This document shows, piece by piece, positions 1 to 12,327 of a DNA stretch of 64,000 nucleotides. A program made the position numbers and the translations under genes. Position 1 is the stretch's first letter. Each line of letters starts with the position of its first letter. The DNA lies in the NCBI RefSeq assembly GCF_937616625.2, contig NC_065571.1, forward strand, positions 30,919,879 through 30,983,878. The letters are read 5' to 3'. The notes under the pieces are model-generated. The model searched no databases, was not told the DNA's origin, and saw only the letters and a program-made list of their open reading frames with translations. The stretch is from Mercurialis annua. Its lineage: Eukaryota > Streptophyta > Magnoliopsida > Malpighiales > Euphorbiaceae.

Positions 1-2934
1 AAGCCAAACGATTACAAACGTTACGAAAAAAATCGAAACGTTTCACATTTTTAGCGTTATAAGCCAAACATTTAAATCGTTACTTAGCCAATACAAACGT
101 TTAAAATGTTATGTAACAAATCGAAACGTTTCACCTTTTTAGCGATTTAAGCGAAACGTTGAAAACGTTACGAAACAAATCCAATGTTTCACATTTTTAG
201 CGATTTAAGCCAAACGTATACAAACGTTAAAGAACAAATCCAAACGTTTCACCTTTTTAGCGATTTAAGTTAAACGTTTAAAACATTACGATACCAATCC
301 AAACGTTTAAAACATTACGAAACCATTCCAACTATTTAAAATGTTACGAAACAAATCTGAACGTTTCATCTTTTTAGTGATTTAAGCCAAACGTTTAAAA
401 CATAACGAAACCAATCCTAACGTTTTGCCTTTTTAACGATTTAAGCCAAAGATTTAAAACGTTACGAAACAAATCCTAATGTTTCCTCTTATTAGCGATT
501 AAAGCCAAACGTTTAAAACATTACGAAACAAATCCAAACGTTTCACCTTTTTAGCGATTTAAGCCAAACGATTATAAAAGTCACGAAACAAATCCAAACG
601 TTTCACATTTTTAGTGATTTAAGCCAAACGTTTAAAACTTTACTTAGCCAATCCAAATGTTTAAAACGTTATGTAACTAATTAAAACATTTCACCTCTTT
701 AGCAATTTAAGCGAAACGTTTAAAATGTTATGAAATAAATCCAAACGTTTCACTTTTTTAGCGATTTAATTTAAACGTTTACAAACGTTACAAAACAAAT
801 GAAAACCTTTCACCTTTTTAAAAATTTAAGCCAAACGTTTAAAATATTACGAAACGAATCAAAACATTTGAAACATTACGAAAAAAATCCTAGCGTTTCA
901 CCTTTTTAGCGATTTAAGCCAAACATTTAAAACGTTGCGAAACAAATCCTAACGTTTTACCTTTTTAGCAATTTAAGCCAAACGTTTAAAATGTTTCGGA
1001 ACAAATCCAAACGTTTCACCTTTTTAGCAATTTAAGCCAAACGTTTAAAACGTTAAGAAACCAATCCAAACGTTTAAAACTTTTCCAAACAAACCTAACG
1101 TTTCTCCTTTTTAGAGATTTAAGCCATACATTTAAAATGTTACAAAATAAATGCTATCATTTCACCTTTTTCGCGATTTAAGCCAAACGTTTAAAACTTT
1201 ACGAAACAAATCCTAACGTTTCACCTTTTTAGCAATTTAAGCCAAACGTTTAAAACATTACGACACAAATCCAAACGTTTAAAACATTACGAAACAAATC
1301 CCAACGTTTCACCTTTTTGCGATTCAAGCCAAACGTTTAAACCGTTGGAAAACAAATCCAAACATTTTACCTTTTTAGCGATTTAAGCGAAACGTTTAAA
1401 ATGTTACGAAAAAATCCAAACATTTAAAACGTTATAAAACAAATCCTAACGTTTCTCCTTTTTAGAGATTTAAACCAAAATGTTTATAATGTTACAAAAC
1501 AAATCCAAACATTTTCCCCTTTTAAGAGAATTAAGCTAAATGTTTAAAATATTACGAAAAAACTCAAAATGTTTAAAACGAAACAAATCCTAACGTTTTG
1601 CCTTGTAAGCGATTTAAGCGAAACGTTTAAAACATTACGAAACAAATCCTAACGTTTCACATTTTTAGCGATTTAAGCCAAACGTTTAAAACGTTTTGAA
1701 ACAAATCCAAACTATTCCGCTTTTTATCGATTTAGGCCAAACGTTCAAAATGTTATGAAACCAATCCAAACGTTTAAAACGTTCCGAAATAAATCCTAAC
1801 GTTTCACCTTTTTAGCGATTGAAGCCAAATGTTTAAAACGTTACAAAACAAATCCTAACATTTCACCTTTTTAAGCCAAACTTTTAAAACTTTACTATAC
1901 AAATACTAACCTTTCACCTTTTTGCGCTTCAAGCTAAATGTTTAAAACGTTATAAAACAAATTCAAACCTTTTACCTTTTTAGCGATTTAAGCGAAACGT
2001 TTAAAATGTTACAAAAGAAATCCAAACGTTTAAAACGATAGAAAACAAATCCTAAAGTTTCACTTTTTAGCGATTTAAGCCAAAACGTTTAAAATGTTAC
2101 AAAATGAATCCAAACGTTTCACCTTTTTAGCAATTTAAACCGAATGTTTAAAATATTACGAGACAAATCCAAACGTTTTAAACGAAACAAATCCTAACAT
2201 GTAACCTTTTAGCAATTTAAGCGAAACTTTTATAATGTTACGAAACAAATCCAAATGTTTAAAACGTTACGAAATAAATCCTAACATTTTACCTTTTTTA
2301 GTGATTGAAGCCAAATGTTTACAAACGTTACGAAAAAATCCAAACCTTTCACCTTTTGAGCAATTTAAGTCAAACGTTAACAAACGTTACGAAACAAATC
2401 CAAACGTTTCACCTTTTTAACGATTTATGCCAAAAATTTAATACGTTACGAAACTATTCCAAACGTTTAAAATGTTACGAAACAAATCTAAACATTTCAC
2501 ATTTTTAGCGATTTAAACCAAATGTTTACAAACGTTACGAAACAAATCCAAACATTTCGCCTTTTTATTGATTTAAGCCAAACGTTGAAAACGTTACGAA
2601 ACCTATCCAAACGTTACGAAATAAATCCTAACGTTTCACCTTTTTAGCGATTTAAGCCGAACGTTTAAAACGTTACGAAACAAATCCATACGTTTCACCT
2701 TTTTAGCGATTTAAGCCAAACTATTACAAACGTTACGAAACAATTCCAAACATTTCACCTTTTTAGTGATTTAAGCCAAACATTTAAAACGTTACTTAAC
2801 CAATCCAAACGTTTAAATTGTTACGTAACTAATTAAAACATTTCACCTCTTTAGCAATTTAAGAGAAACGTTTAAAACGTTACGAAACAAATCCAAACGT
2901 TTCACCTTTTTAGCGATTTAATTTAAATGTTTAT
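1..2934 (-). repeat. Satellite array, block 1 (minus orientation)
   Basis: This block is a continuous tandem array of half-units of about 30 bp. Read on the minus strand there are two types. Type A starts GTTTGGCTTAAATCGC and ends AAAAAGGTGAAAC. Type B starts GTTTGGATTTGTTTCG and ends TAACGTTTTAAAC or GTTTGTAAAC. They alternate as AB (about 59-60 bp) or ABB (about 89 bp). Copies are strongly diverged, mostly by CG to TG or CA changes. I see no gene here; short open frames arise only because the unit length is near a multiple of three. The block ends inside a unit where element A begins. Confidence 0.95.
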
Positions 2935-5821
2935 AAAATTAAATAAACCTGCACAAAAACCACTGCTCGGGGGCAACCGAGATTTCAACCTAAGTCTAAC
3001 TATTTATATAAACAATTATATAAATAAATGCTTGGTTCAAACCCGAGAGTCCAACAACATACTTATATAAAATCGAATCCAAAGTATAACATGCCAGCAG
3101 CATAAATAAACAGTCGGACCAATCTGACAAACCAAAGTATAATAATCAAAAAGACTGACTAATTTTACTGCGGTCTACGAGTAATAAACAGTTGACTAGT
3201 TTTATTAAAAATAAAAGAACCTCCGAAGGAATCAAGAAAACGGAGATCAACCCAAAGCTCTCAAATCATAAGCCTGGAAAAATTGGGAAAACAACGGGGT
3301 CAGATATACTGAGATGAGTTCATAAAACTATTCACATTTATTAAGTGAAAACATTTAAAACCTGAAATCACTTTTACGCTAATATAATATAACATTATGG
3401 AAATGCCGTATTGAAATGATATCAGCGTAAGTGCGATGTATCAAACTGAATCCTAGAGTGGACGGGAACAAATCCTCGTCAATTTCCAGCATAAGCAAGA
3501 CATTAGTCTGCTGATCCTAGAGTACTCACCGGTGCACACAGTCTCGATACACGCCTATCGAGTAGCTCGTTCCAGTCCAGATCCATAATGACTTAAAACA
3601 GTTTGCAATTATTTATATATATGAAAATACACAATTTACTTAATAAAGAGGTAAATAGCGATATAAACTCACTGCTCGCGAATCCCCGTGAAAATCTGGC
3701 AAGAAATCTAAACCTGGTTTGAATCCGAAGCAAGAGCAGTCGACGGTTTAATAAAAAAAACATAAGTTAAAATCAATTCAACCCCTAACTCTAAGAATAC
3801 AAGACACCACATAGGACTAGCATCTCAACCACAACAAAAGTACAAGTCCAAGCACAACATCCATACATATACATTCCATATACAAGGTAATACCAGAGTC
3901 AAACAATAAGTTAAGCATAATTGAGTTCCCGTTGAAAATATAACCCAGAGTATTTATTTAACTTACTTTAAAACATTAAAACCAAGTGAAAATCCTAGAG
4001 TAGTGAATTAGCCTACAAGCTTAATCTTACATGTCGGGCGACCCAAGTCTAACCCGACCCAAAGATATGCCAGAGTAAAACTAATGTATGATCTGGAACT
4101 TTTATATCAAAACTACCTTCATTTGAAAACCATGGAACTCAATATAGCTTAACAACAAAGCAATATTTATACAATATGCTCAAAACCAGCCACAATTGGC
4201 CAAACCACATAGAGTAGACACAAGCGTGTCAAAATCACTTAAAATTATCCGAACAAGCATGTATACACCCATACAGACCAAACGATGAGTTAAGCTTAGA
4301 TGAGTTCTTGTTTTAAAACCAAAATCCGAAGTTCTTACATAACTTAGATAATCATTTAAAATAAATTAAAATTCCCAGAGTAGTGTGTTAGCCATAAACC
4401 ATACTATAAGTTCAACACAACATGTCGGGCGATACAATTCTAACCCAACCCAACTTAAACCAGAGTAAAATCCAAAATTAATCCTTAAATCAAAACCAAT
4501 GTATTTAAAAACATAGAGCTCAATTATATGCTTAACCAACCCTTAACCAAAAATGGTGCAATAAGCCAACCTTATAACAACAATACCATAACACTTTAAT
4601 GAATCCAATTCATCTCAAAAGCTTAAACCAATTACATTTTTATATTCGAAACAATTAGCCAAAAATCATACTTATCGATCAAAACAAGTTATGGAAATTT
4701 AACAACCAATTTGGCACAACACATATTACTCTTTCTATGAATCAACAACAATAATAATCAATCAATATTAATATGTTAATCAAGTTATGGGCAGCCATAT
4801 ATCTTCAAAACAGTTTATACATACAACACAATGTATACTTGGATTCATAAGCCACAACAATCAAGATTAAACCCAACAACATGCCAATTACAATGATAGA
4901 AATCAATACATCCTTGACCAGCCCTAACCATATAGAAACAACCACAAAACTCACAAAATCCAAGTCATTACAATCAACAATGCAAAGGTAAAATAACAAC
5001 CTAATAATTTTAGTGATTGAATTGATTAAAACAAGAATAAGATTGATTAATTACCTTAATAATCCAAAGAACTAAGAAATCTCAGAAATGAGATGGGTTC
5101 AATGCTACAATAGTGAAATCGAAAGAAGAAATGAGCCACAAATCGATTCGATCACAAAACTAAAGAATTAAAATGAAAATGAAAGGATTAACACTTACCA
5201 AATGTTTGGACACCAATAATCAGTGCAAAATCGCCTATGAATAGTTTAGAATGAGTTTAGGATTTGTAAAATCGGAAGGGGGCTGATTAGATCGCAGAAA
5301 GGGAGTTTAAATAGTTAAAAATGAAGCTAACCGAACCTACGGCCGGTTCTATCCAGCAGGTCCGGTTCTAGGTCCGGTTAACCCACTGCCTCAACAAAAC
5401 ATGAAGTGGACCGGATCTACGGCTTGTTCTACCAAGTAGGTCCGGTTGACCCAAAAAAGGGTCAAATCAACGATCCAAACAGTCGAATGAAAGACAATCC
5501 TCTTAAGTACAACATATCAAAAATGCAGCCCGATCCGACGGCTCAATAATGAGATATGAATGTTTTACTACAGCATGACAGATTTAGATAATATGCGAAT
5601 ACTGTTTCAATACAAACCCGAAAATAAATCAATTCAACATCACATACTTAAGGGCTCAAGGGGTACCACTTATGCTAATGCGAACATATATCAATCCGAA
5701 AACAAGTCGGAATCACAACGAGAACATATCGAAGCGAAAACGCAACTAAAGTCCATTACATACCAAACTTTAAACGGACAACCAACCACCAAACACAAAT
5801 TTGAAAATACGGGGTATTACA
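2935..5821 (-). repeat. 3' LTR of element A, truncated at its outer end
   Basis: It matches 19022-21933 along its length. On the minus strand it starts TGTAATACCCCGTA at 5821, the usual TG start. Its outer end is missing: the 89 bp equivalent to 18933-19021, including the conserved TGTCACGACCC terminus, are absent, and the LTR joins satellite directly at the short shared string AAAATTAAAT. It carries a cluster of AGGTCCGGTT repeats around 5340-5455. Open frames inside it are antisense and have no known relatives. Confidence 0.9.
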
Positions 5822-5834
5822 TTCTCCCCACCTT
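5822..5834 (-). other. Polypurine tract of element A
   Basis: The minus strand reads AAGGTGGGGAGAA immediately before the TGTAATACCCC start of the 3' LTR. This is the expected position and composition of the plus-strand primer used in reverse transcription. Confidence 0.85.
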
Positions 5835-5937
5835 AAAAAAATCATCCTCGAATTTAACACAAAACAACTCAAATAAAACATCAAACATAGTGCGCACACC
5901 AAAGTAATAAAAACACATAAACAACAAACCCCACGTA

Positions 5938-6125
5938 CTCCAAGGAAAAAGAAAAGAATAGCTTATCTCGCGCCTCAGACTTCTAATCTTTAACACAAAT
6001 CTTAACAGAGTGGCTAATCAACGATTTTAACCATAAGAACTCCTTTACTCAACAACTTACGCACTATCCTACACTTTTCTAACGGTTTCCCTTGAAAAAG
6101 TAACTCTAATACCACCGCTCAATTA
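5938..6125 (-). pseudogene. Decayed pol C-terminus (chromodomain region) of element A
   Basis: This stretch follows the 3' pol end of element C (49242-49430) in order. It has the same CGTCCTCGAATTTAACAC string after the purine tract, a GGAAAAAGAAAAG string at the former stop, then an alignable run ending in ACTTACGCAC (ATTTACGCAC in C). No open frame survives, because substitutions and small indels break every frame. I infer it is the relic of an integrase-linked chromodomain. The match was made by eye and is moderate. Upstream integrase sequence was not recognised, so the decay or deletion of pol is extensive. Confidence 0.6.
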
Positions 6126-7550
6126 CCCTTATCAATTGTCATATGACTAAACCATCCTTAAAGCTAAACTTCTGCGTAAGGAACACACAAGCCTTTAACT
6201 AAAAATTAAAATCTTATATTCTGATACCGAAAACTCTCATGCCAAATAAAATGGTTCTCTATTTCCATAGAACTAAAATACTCCCTCCAACATCGAACTT
6301 AAATTTCAAACTTAATCTATGCCTCGAAAGGGCAAACACACAAACGCGCAACATTCACTCGATTCAATCAATATTTAAAATACTCAAAATACTATAAATA
6401 GAGACTATAAAACACCTTCTAATAGGGTGAAATTCAAACAGTTCGAGTCTAACCAACTTCCAAAACAACATAAACAAGGTGTAAGAACAAGCCTGTGGCT
6501 CAAATTGTAATTCTTACTATACCCAAGTTCATCGCCTCAAATCTAAAAATAAAGAAGTCCACAAACAAAAATAATTTCAACATTCATTACCACTCAAACA
6601 CTATTCGCCTTATATCGATCTCAAAACCAAGTAACCGTTATCACAATACTCGCTAAAATTATTTACCAAAGATTATATCAATACAAAAACCATAAATGAA
6701 TCAGTCGAATTCTAAACACTCGGTTTAACAATCAATCAATCAATAACATTCAACCCATAAAAGCCTCAATCAAAAGTATCGAACAACCAACCTTTTTTTC
6801 AGATGCCTTTAATCATGATCCTCCGATCAATAAACCCAAATATTTAAATAAAAATAAATTCTTGAAAATTATCTCTCAACTCAACTATAACCTCATGTAT
6901 AACAAAAGATCTCTCAGATCCAGATCACGAAACGTTGGGTCATTGGTTATGCTCAAAACCAATCTTATACTAAAACAATTTTCCGTTTACCAAATATTAT
7001 TTAGGAAAAACATATCCACTTCTTTTTAAAGTACACAACATCATTAACTCCATTTTATTTTCAAAATTGAAAATAACAAACCGTTGAAAAAAACTTCCCG
7101 CTTCTTATACTAACATGTTTTAGAACTCCCATAATTTCTGAATTCGCATTTGAATATCGCTTTTGAATAAATTTACAAATTTATAAAATCGTTCAACCGA
7201 CAAAATTTATAATTTGCTTTAAATCAAACTTGATAAAAAGTCGAGCCCTTTTTCAAAAGATAGAATCTTGCGATGAAAATCTCTCTAATTACAAAAATAT
7301 TTATATTTAATATAACAACACATTGGACTGAAATTGCATTTGTAAAAACAAACAAAACATCTTTTAAAATCACACATACGCGTGGAGCATAACCATATTC
7401 CCTAATCCAATACTAATCAAATCATAAATAAGAAACTAACACATAAGCCTTCCAATCCGACTCCAACATCTTATCGAACTTATCAAAAAGAACTTCGAGT
7501 GCAACCTTAAATCGAATATCTTATTCTACGAAACATAGTTATTCCAATTA
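6126..7550 (-). mobile_element. Interior of element A, left part, no recognisable genes
   Basis: A-rich sequence on the plus strand without a long open frame on either strand. By position it should correspond to integrase and RNase H of pol, but I recognise neither. It ends at TACTA, the target duplication of element B. Confidence 0.7.
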
Positions 7551-7555
7551 TACTA
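7551..7555. other. Target-site duplication of element B, left copy (TACTA)
   Basis: TACTA immediately precedes the TGTCACGACCC end of element B and is repeated immediately after its other end at 16348-16352. A 5-bp duplication is the norm for plant Ty3/gypsy integration and fixes both ends of the element. Confidence 0.92.
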
Positions 7556-8035
7556 TGTCACGACCCAAATTATTGAGCCGAGACCGGCGCTAGGGAATGG
7601 GAGTGGCATTTCCAAAAAATCCGTAGCAAGCCTAAAACTACTAATAATTTTTCGCAAATAAAAATATAATATCATATACAAAATAATTTCAAAAAATTCT
7701 TTTAAATAATACAATTATAGACATTAAAATATTATATTAGAGTTTACATTCAAAATAAACTGTTTGAAATCAAATCACAAATTTTGTACTGACATCTACT
7801 GACTACTGCAGCTCTAGGAACTCATACTCTGTGCAAGCCAATCGACTTCTGGCACATCGAAGATGGTTTGTCTGATCCGACTCTGTCTCCCTGAAAAACA
7901 TCAGAGTGAGGGGGTCAGTATTTTGGGAAATACTGAGTGAGTTTGCAAATTATTAACGGTATTATTAAAATTATAACATCGCATACTCAAAATATAATTC
8001 ATGATTTTTCATTTCATAACGATCATATCATCCGT

Positions 8036-8215
8036 CTGACATCGATAGCGAAGCCAACCGATGTATCCTACATGTCTGACATCGATAGCGAAGCCAACCG
8101 ATGTATCATATATGCCTGACATCGATAGCAAAGCCAACCGATGTAACTGATACGCCTGACATCGATAGTGAAGCCAACCGATGTGTCTAATACGTCTGAC
8201 ATTGATGTATCTAAT
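8036..8215. repeat. 40-bp minisatellite in the left LTR of B
   Basis: The start CTGACATCGATAG recurs at 8036, 8076, 8116 and 8156 with a partial copy at 8196, exactly 40 bp apart. Each unit contains ACATCG and CGATGT about 14-15 nt apart, so every unit can form a small hairpin. The right LTR has the same array with an altered first unit. Confidence 0.92.
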
Positions 8216-8807
8216 TCGAATCGCACAAACTAATCTCTCATATCTCATACAGACCATAGACATTACCACAAAGTTGATATATCAAAGCAATCAAGCATAA
8301 CCAAAGCCCATACAAACAAATCATATAAATGTGATGTATTGATAATACTAATATTCATAATATATGAAAATAACTTTAATAATAATAATACGCGAAAGTA
8401 AATTGCCACTCACAGTGACCGCTATTCCTTATATCCAAACGTAAGCTCTAGGAGACTGGTCCGTCAATCCTCGTCGAGCTTCTTGGTTCGTCATACTCGT
8501 AGCTCGATAGTCCGTCACATCTATCATAGGATTCTATTGTCAAAACATATACTTAGAGAATCCTATTCTTAAAAACTGCACTAGATACCTAACATGACAA
8601 AAGCATGAAACATAACTGTCGTGCTCTAAACATATCTTTCTCTATAGATCTTTATTCATATCTTGATTACTCATCATGCTAATGTTCATTGCTGTAATGT
8701 CTTATTAATATTCATTTTAAGACATTAGTCAGAGTTCTACACCCGTATCATGTCATCGGAAGCCAATTTTCGCTTTCGGAAGTCCCCCGGAGGTCACAAT
8801 CGAAGTA

Positions 8808-8932
8808 GGGCACGTCGTGCTAGCTTGGCACGTCGTGCCCCTCATTTTTCATGAAGGGCACGTCGTGCCCGTCCTTGTGCATGTCGTGCACCCCTTGTGG
8901 TGCACGTCGTGCCCACGACGTTTTTGACGTGT
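8808..8932. repeat. GCACGTCGTGC palindrome cluster, left LTR of B
   Basis: About five copies of the near-palindrome GCACGTCGTGC (one reads GCATGTCGTGC) lie within 125 bp, spaced by short variable linkers. This is a GC-rich island in an AT-rich LTR. The right LTR has six copies. Confidence 0.88.
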
Positions 8933-9713
8933 CTGGACCATTTCCGAGGCTTCAAATCATCCAAAACTAATACCAAGTCACACCCAAATCATAGAAACAC
9001 TTAATCTACCATTTTACTCTTCCAAAACATTAAAACCGACCTATTACCGACGAATACGACACGTTTATAACTTTCTATTCTAAACAGCCAGCATATTACC
9101 AATTTCGCACCATATCTTGAGATTTTTACCTTGAAATAAAGCTTAGGATTTATAGAGCTTCCAATTCCGAAGAGATTGCCGCAAAAATCACTCGAATCGG
9201 ACTCCGAACGGCGAAACGGCGAGCGAACGAAGTTGATCGACGATTTTTGAAAGCTCTGGATCCTTCTTTTCTTTTCTCTATCTGATTCCTTCTTTCATAA
9301 TCCATTTCTTATAGAGTTTGGCTAAAATTACACTTAGGTCCTAACTTTCTTTATTTGTTACAAATTATCCTTTGAACTTTTCTTTTGTTCAATTTAGTCC
9401 AAAATGCATCCGCGTCCAAATTTTAAAAGGTCTCCGATTGACCTGAAACTTTTACCGCAGATACTATAAAACATTTCGCGGACCTTGGCGAAATAATTTT
9501 CCTTTCGAGATTTATATGGTTAAATTACCACTTTAGTCCCTGTACTTTATTTTGGGGCTTTTCTCGATATTTTTCCTTTTAACTCCAGTTCTAACTTTAG
9601 AACTGAAATATAATATTTAATTCTTCGCTAATATCTTTTCGTTATCGCCACTCCAGCGACTCAAGGCTGGACACGTGGCCCAATTAAATAATTTGATCTT
9701 TTGGGGTATTACA

Positions 9714-9726
9714 TTCTTCCCCTCTT
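9714..9726 (-). other. Polypurine tract of element B
   Basis: The minus strand reads AAGAGGGGAAGAA directly before the 3' LTR start TGTAATACCCC. Its position and composition fit the plus-strand primer. Confidence 0.85.
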
Positions 9727-12147
9727 ATAAAAATTCGTCCTCGAATTTTCATATACTTTCTTGATTCATTCTAAAGCCTTAATATCTTGAATTCCATTGA
9801 CAATAGGTCCACCGTATTCATCTTATGGCGCCTGTCGGCGCGTGGAACAGTTATTACCGACCTTTATGCCGTTATTTTCTCCTATTGTGACCTCAGTGAT
9901 ATCCTTATGTACTAGAACTTATTACGTCATATCTCTTCTTTTGTATCTTGGATACGTAGCTCTTTTATTTGTTCTTTGTCCGATATATAATTCTATTAAC
10001 TCTTGTACTTGTAACTGAACTTTCAGTTTATAACTGAAGTCCAATAATGATTCATCCTAGTGATGTCTTATTACTAAAGATGATAATCCTCGTCCGTATA
10101 CTTTCCTTATTTGTCGCCGTCCGACTTCTAGTCGTCGTGATGTTAGGAATTTAATTCACTATTCATTATCTTCTTATGTCTCGTCTTTTCACTTATCGCA
10201 TAAAAATTCTATCTTTTATTATCGTTGTTCATCGATAGTCATCCACGAGGTGAATCCTCGTGATGAATTCTTATGATGTCTTTGCTCCCTTTGTAGGGAC
10301 TTACTTAGTCTCCTTTTTACATTATCATGCTCACTTACTTAAGTGAGTCATTCCAATTCTTTCCCATTTACTTAGACATACCAGAGTAGTCCCTAATGGC
10401 ACCGTTACTTGTTCTATGCTCAATCTTCTTCTTCATACTTTACGCGTTTCCTAAACCATCTGATACTCTTCATTTACTCGTTTTCAACGAGTATTTTTGA
10501 CTCTTTCAACTTTTATCGTCGTGTATAGCCTTTAACAGTATCATCACTGTTATCATCTTCATTTATCACATACTTTTTTTGCAAATCTTCTAATTCGTTA
10601 ATTCATTCTCTTATTTGTCCAATTTCTCTCCGCATTTTTGCAAAGTTCCTTCTTTATACTTATTACGAGCGTAACCATTCTTCACGATTTTCATGACATA
10701 CCGATCTTTATGATCACTACGATATTCATATTCTTATTGCTATGGTTGGCACTTTATACCCTATTTCCTTAATCTTCTTTGATGTTCCTTCCTCCTTTTA
10801 GTGAATATCTCACTATCTGCTTCGTTATGATATATCTTTTGAAATTTAGATGTTAACCTTAGTATTAACCCTTAGGTTATACTTGTCTTTAACTTCTTAT
10901 TCACACTACTATCTCATCTCAACTAGGCTCTTCTTTCTTTTGTCGCTTCTTCGGCATTGATTATCTTTCGATATCCAAAGATGCTTTTAGCATTCATCAT
11001 TATAATCCAACTATTCTCCATTCTAGTTTGGTTACTAATATCCAAACTATTTATCTTTTCTACTTCATGATTTGAGGTTCACTTCTTCTTTCAATATCCA
11101 CAACATTAATCTTTCATGGAAAGTTATAGTTTTCTTCATCTGAATTTTCTTGATGTAGAGCATTCTTAGTCAAATACGTATCATCTTATCGTATTTGTAC
11201 TGTTATCATGGCCATCTGTAAAGCCGATCATATGCTGATATTACCTCTATCGTATCTCGTATTTCTAATATTTCTAATAGGTCGCCGTTCTTTTACCTGA
11301 GTTTTCGACGTAGTGCACCTTCGATTACTTACATATTGTCCTATTGTACCTTTACTGACATATTAACTGTCAGTGGATTCGATCCTATGTCTCTGTCCTT
11401 TTTATCTTTCTTTGATCTATGTATCCGTGACTATATAGATTCCCATTTCACTAATCTCCTTGTCAACTTTCCACATGACTTTTCTCTTTTTCATTTCCTC
11501 GATTACTTTTATCGAATTCCTTGCGTCATACGCAGATTGTCTGTACTTTTCTTAACTCTGACTGATTTCTTATTATCCATAATCTATTTTTGCATCCTTA
11601 TACTTTATCATACACGTCATGTACCTTTGACATTCCTTGACCATATACAGAAAGTCAGTGGAATACAGTCCTACTGGTAGTATTCCTCATGAAAAGGAGC
11701 ACATTTGCTTCCCAACCTGATTCAAGGCCCTTTATGCCTGACCATTGGCTATCTCTGCATCCTCCCTCAGATTGCGATATTTCCATACACTGGACTAGCA
11801 ATGGTCACTCCGGTACTCCTCGACATCGGACTCGTCTGATATCTCTTCCTCCCCGAAACCCTCTCCCTGAGGATCTTCTTATGGGAATATATCAAACAAG
11901 TTTGATCGTGTCTTGCACATCTTAATCCTTTAAGGATCATAATCAATCTTCTATATCAATCACATTACTTCTTATTTGATCTAATTCGAATTTTAAGGTT
12001 TAGCACTTCACAAGCATTTATTATATTTGTACCTTTCACAGCCTACAATTCCGCTTCATAATTGAAACCTTGAGGTGGAAGTTTCAACTCTCAATCCACC
12101 TATTGCAGTACATGTCGTTCACGTCTCAATTTTTCATATCGTATACT

Positions 12148-12327
12148 TCAATTATTCATTTTCATCGTATCTTCTGATCTAATTACTTTGATCTTTTCCG
12201 ATTATCCTTAATCGGAGCTAATGGTAAAAAGAGTTCCTCAATTATTCATTTTCATCGTATCTTCTGATCTAATTACTTTGATCTTTTCCGATTATCCTTA
12301 ATCGGAGCTAATGGTAAAAAGAGTTCC
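12148..12327. repeat. 90-bp exact tandem duplication in element B
   Basis: The sequence starting TCAATTATTCATTTTCATCG at 12148 is repeated without visible change from 12238. The two copies are 90 bp apart and end in GTAAAAAGAGTTCC. The identity implies a recent slippage or duplication. Confidence 0.93.

Larger units (their letters stand above)
7556..9713 (-). repeat. 3' LTR of element B
   Basis: It pairs with 14207-16347. On the minus strand it runs from TGTAATACCCC at 9713 to GGGTCGTGACA at 7556, with a TG...CA structure. It contains a 40-bp minisatellite, a cluster of GCACGTCGTGC repeats, and a short indel relative to its partner around 8340-8390. Confidence 0.93.

Noticed and set aside
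1..2934. Telomere-like TTTAGGG or CCCTAAA arrays
   Set aside because: Only isolated variants such as ATCCCTAAAAAGG occur within satellite units; there is no tandem heptamer.
5560..5907. A 115-codon plus-strand frame at the LTR-interior junction of element A
   Set aside because: It crosses the LTR end and purine tract, is antisense, and the other LTR does not keep the frame (an extra segment is present near 21740).
11336..11925. Plus-strand frames of 114 and 78 codons inside element B
   Set aside because: They are antisense to the element, rich in residues expected from T-rich DNA, and show no motif. Treated as chance frames.
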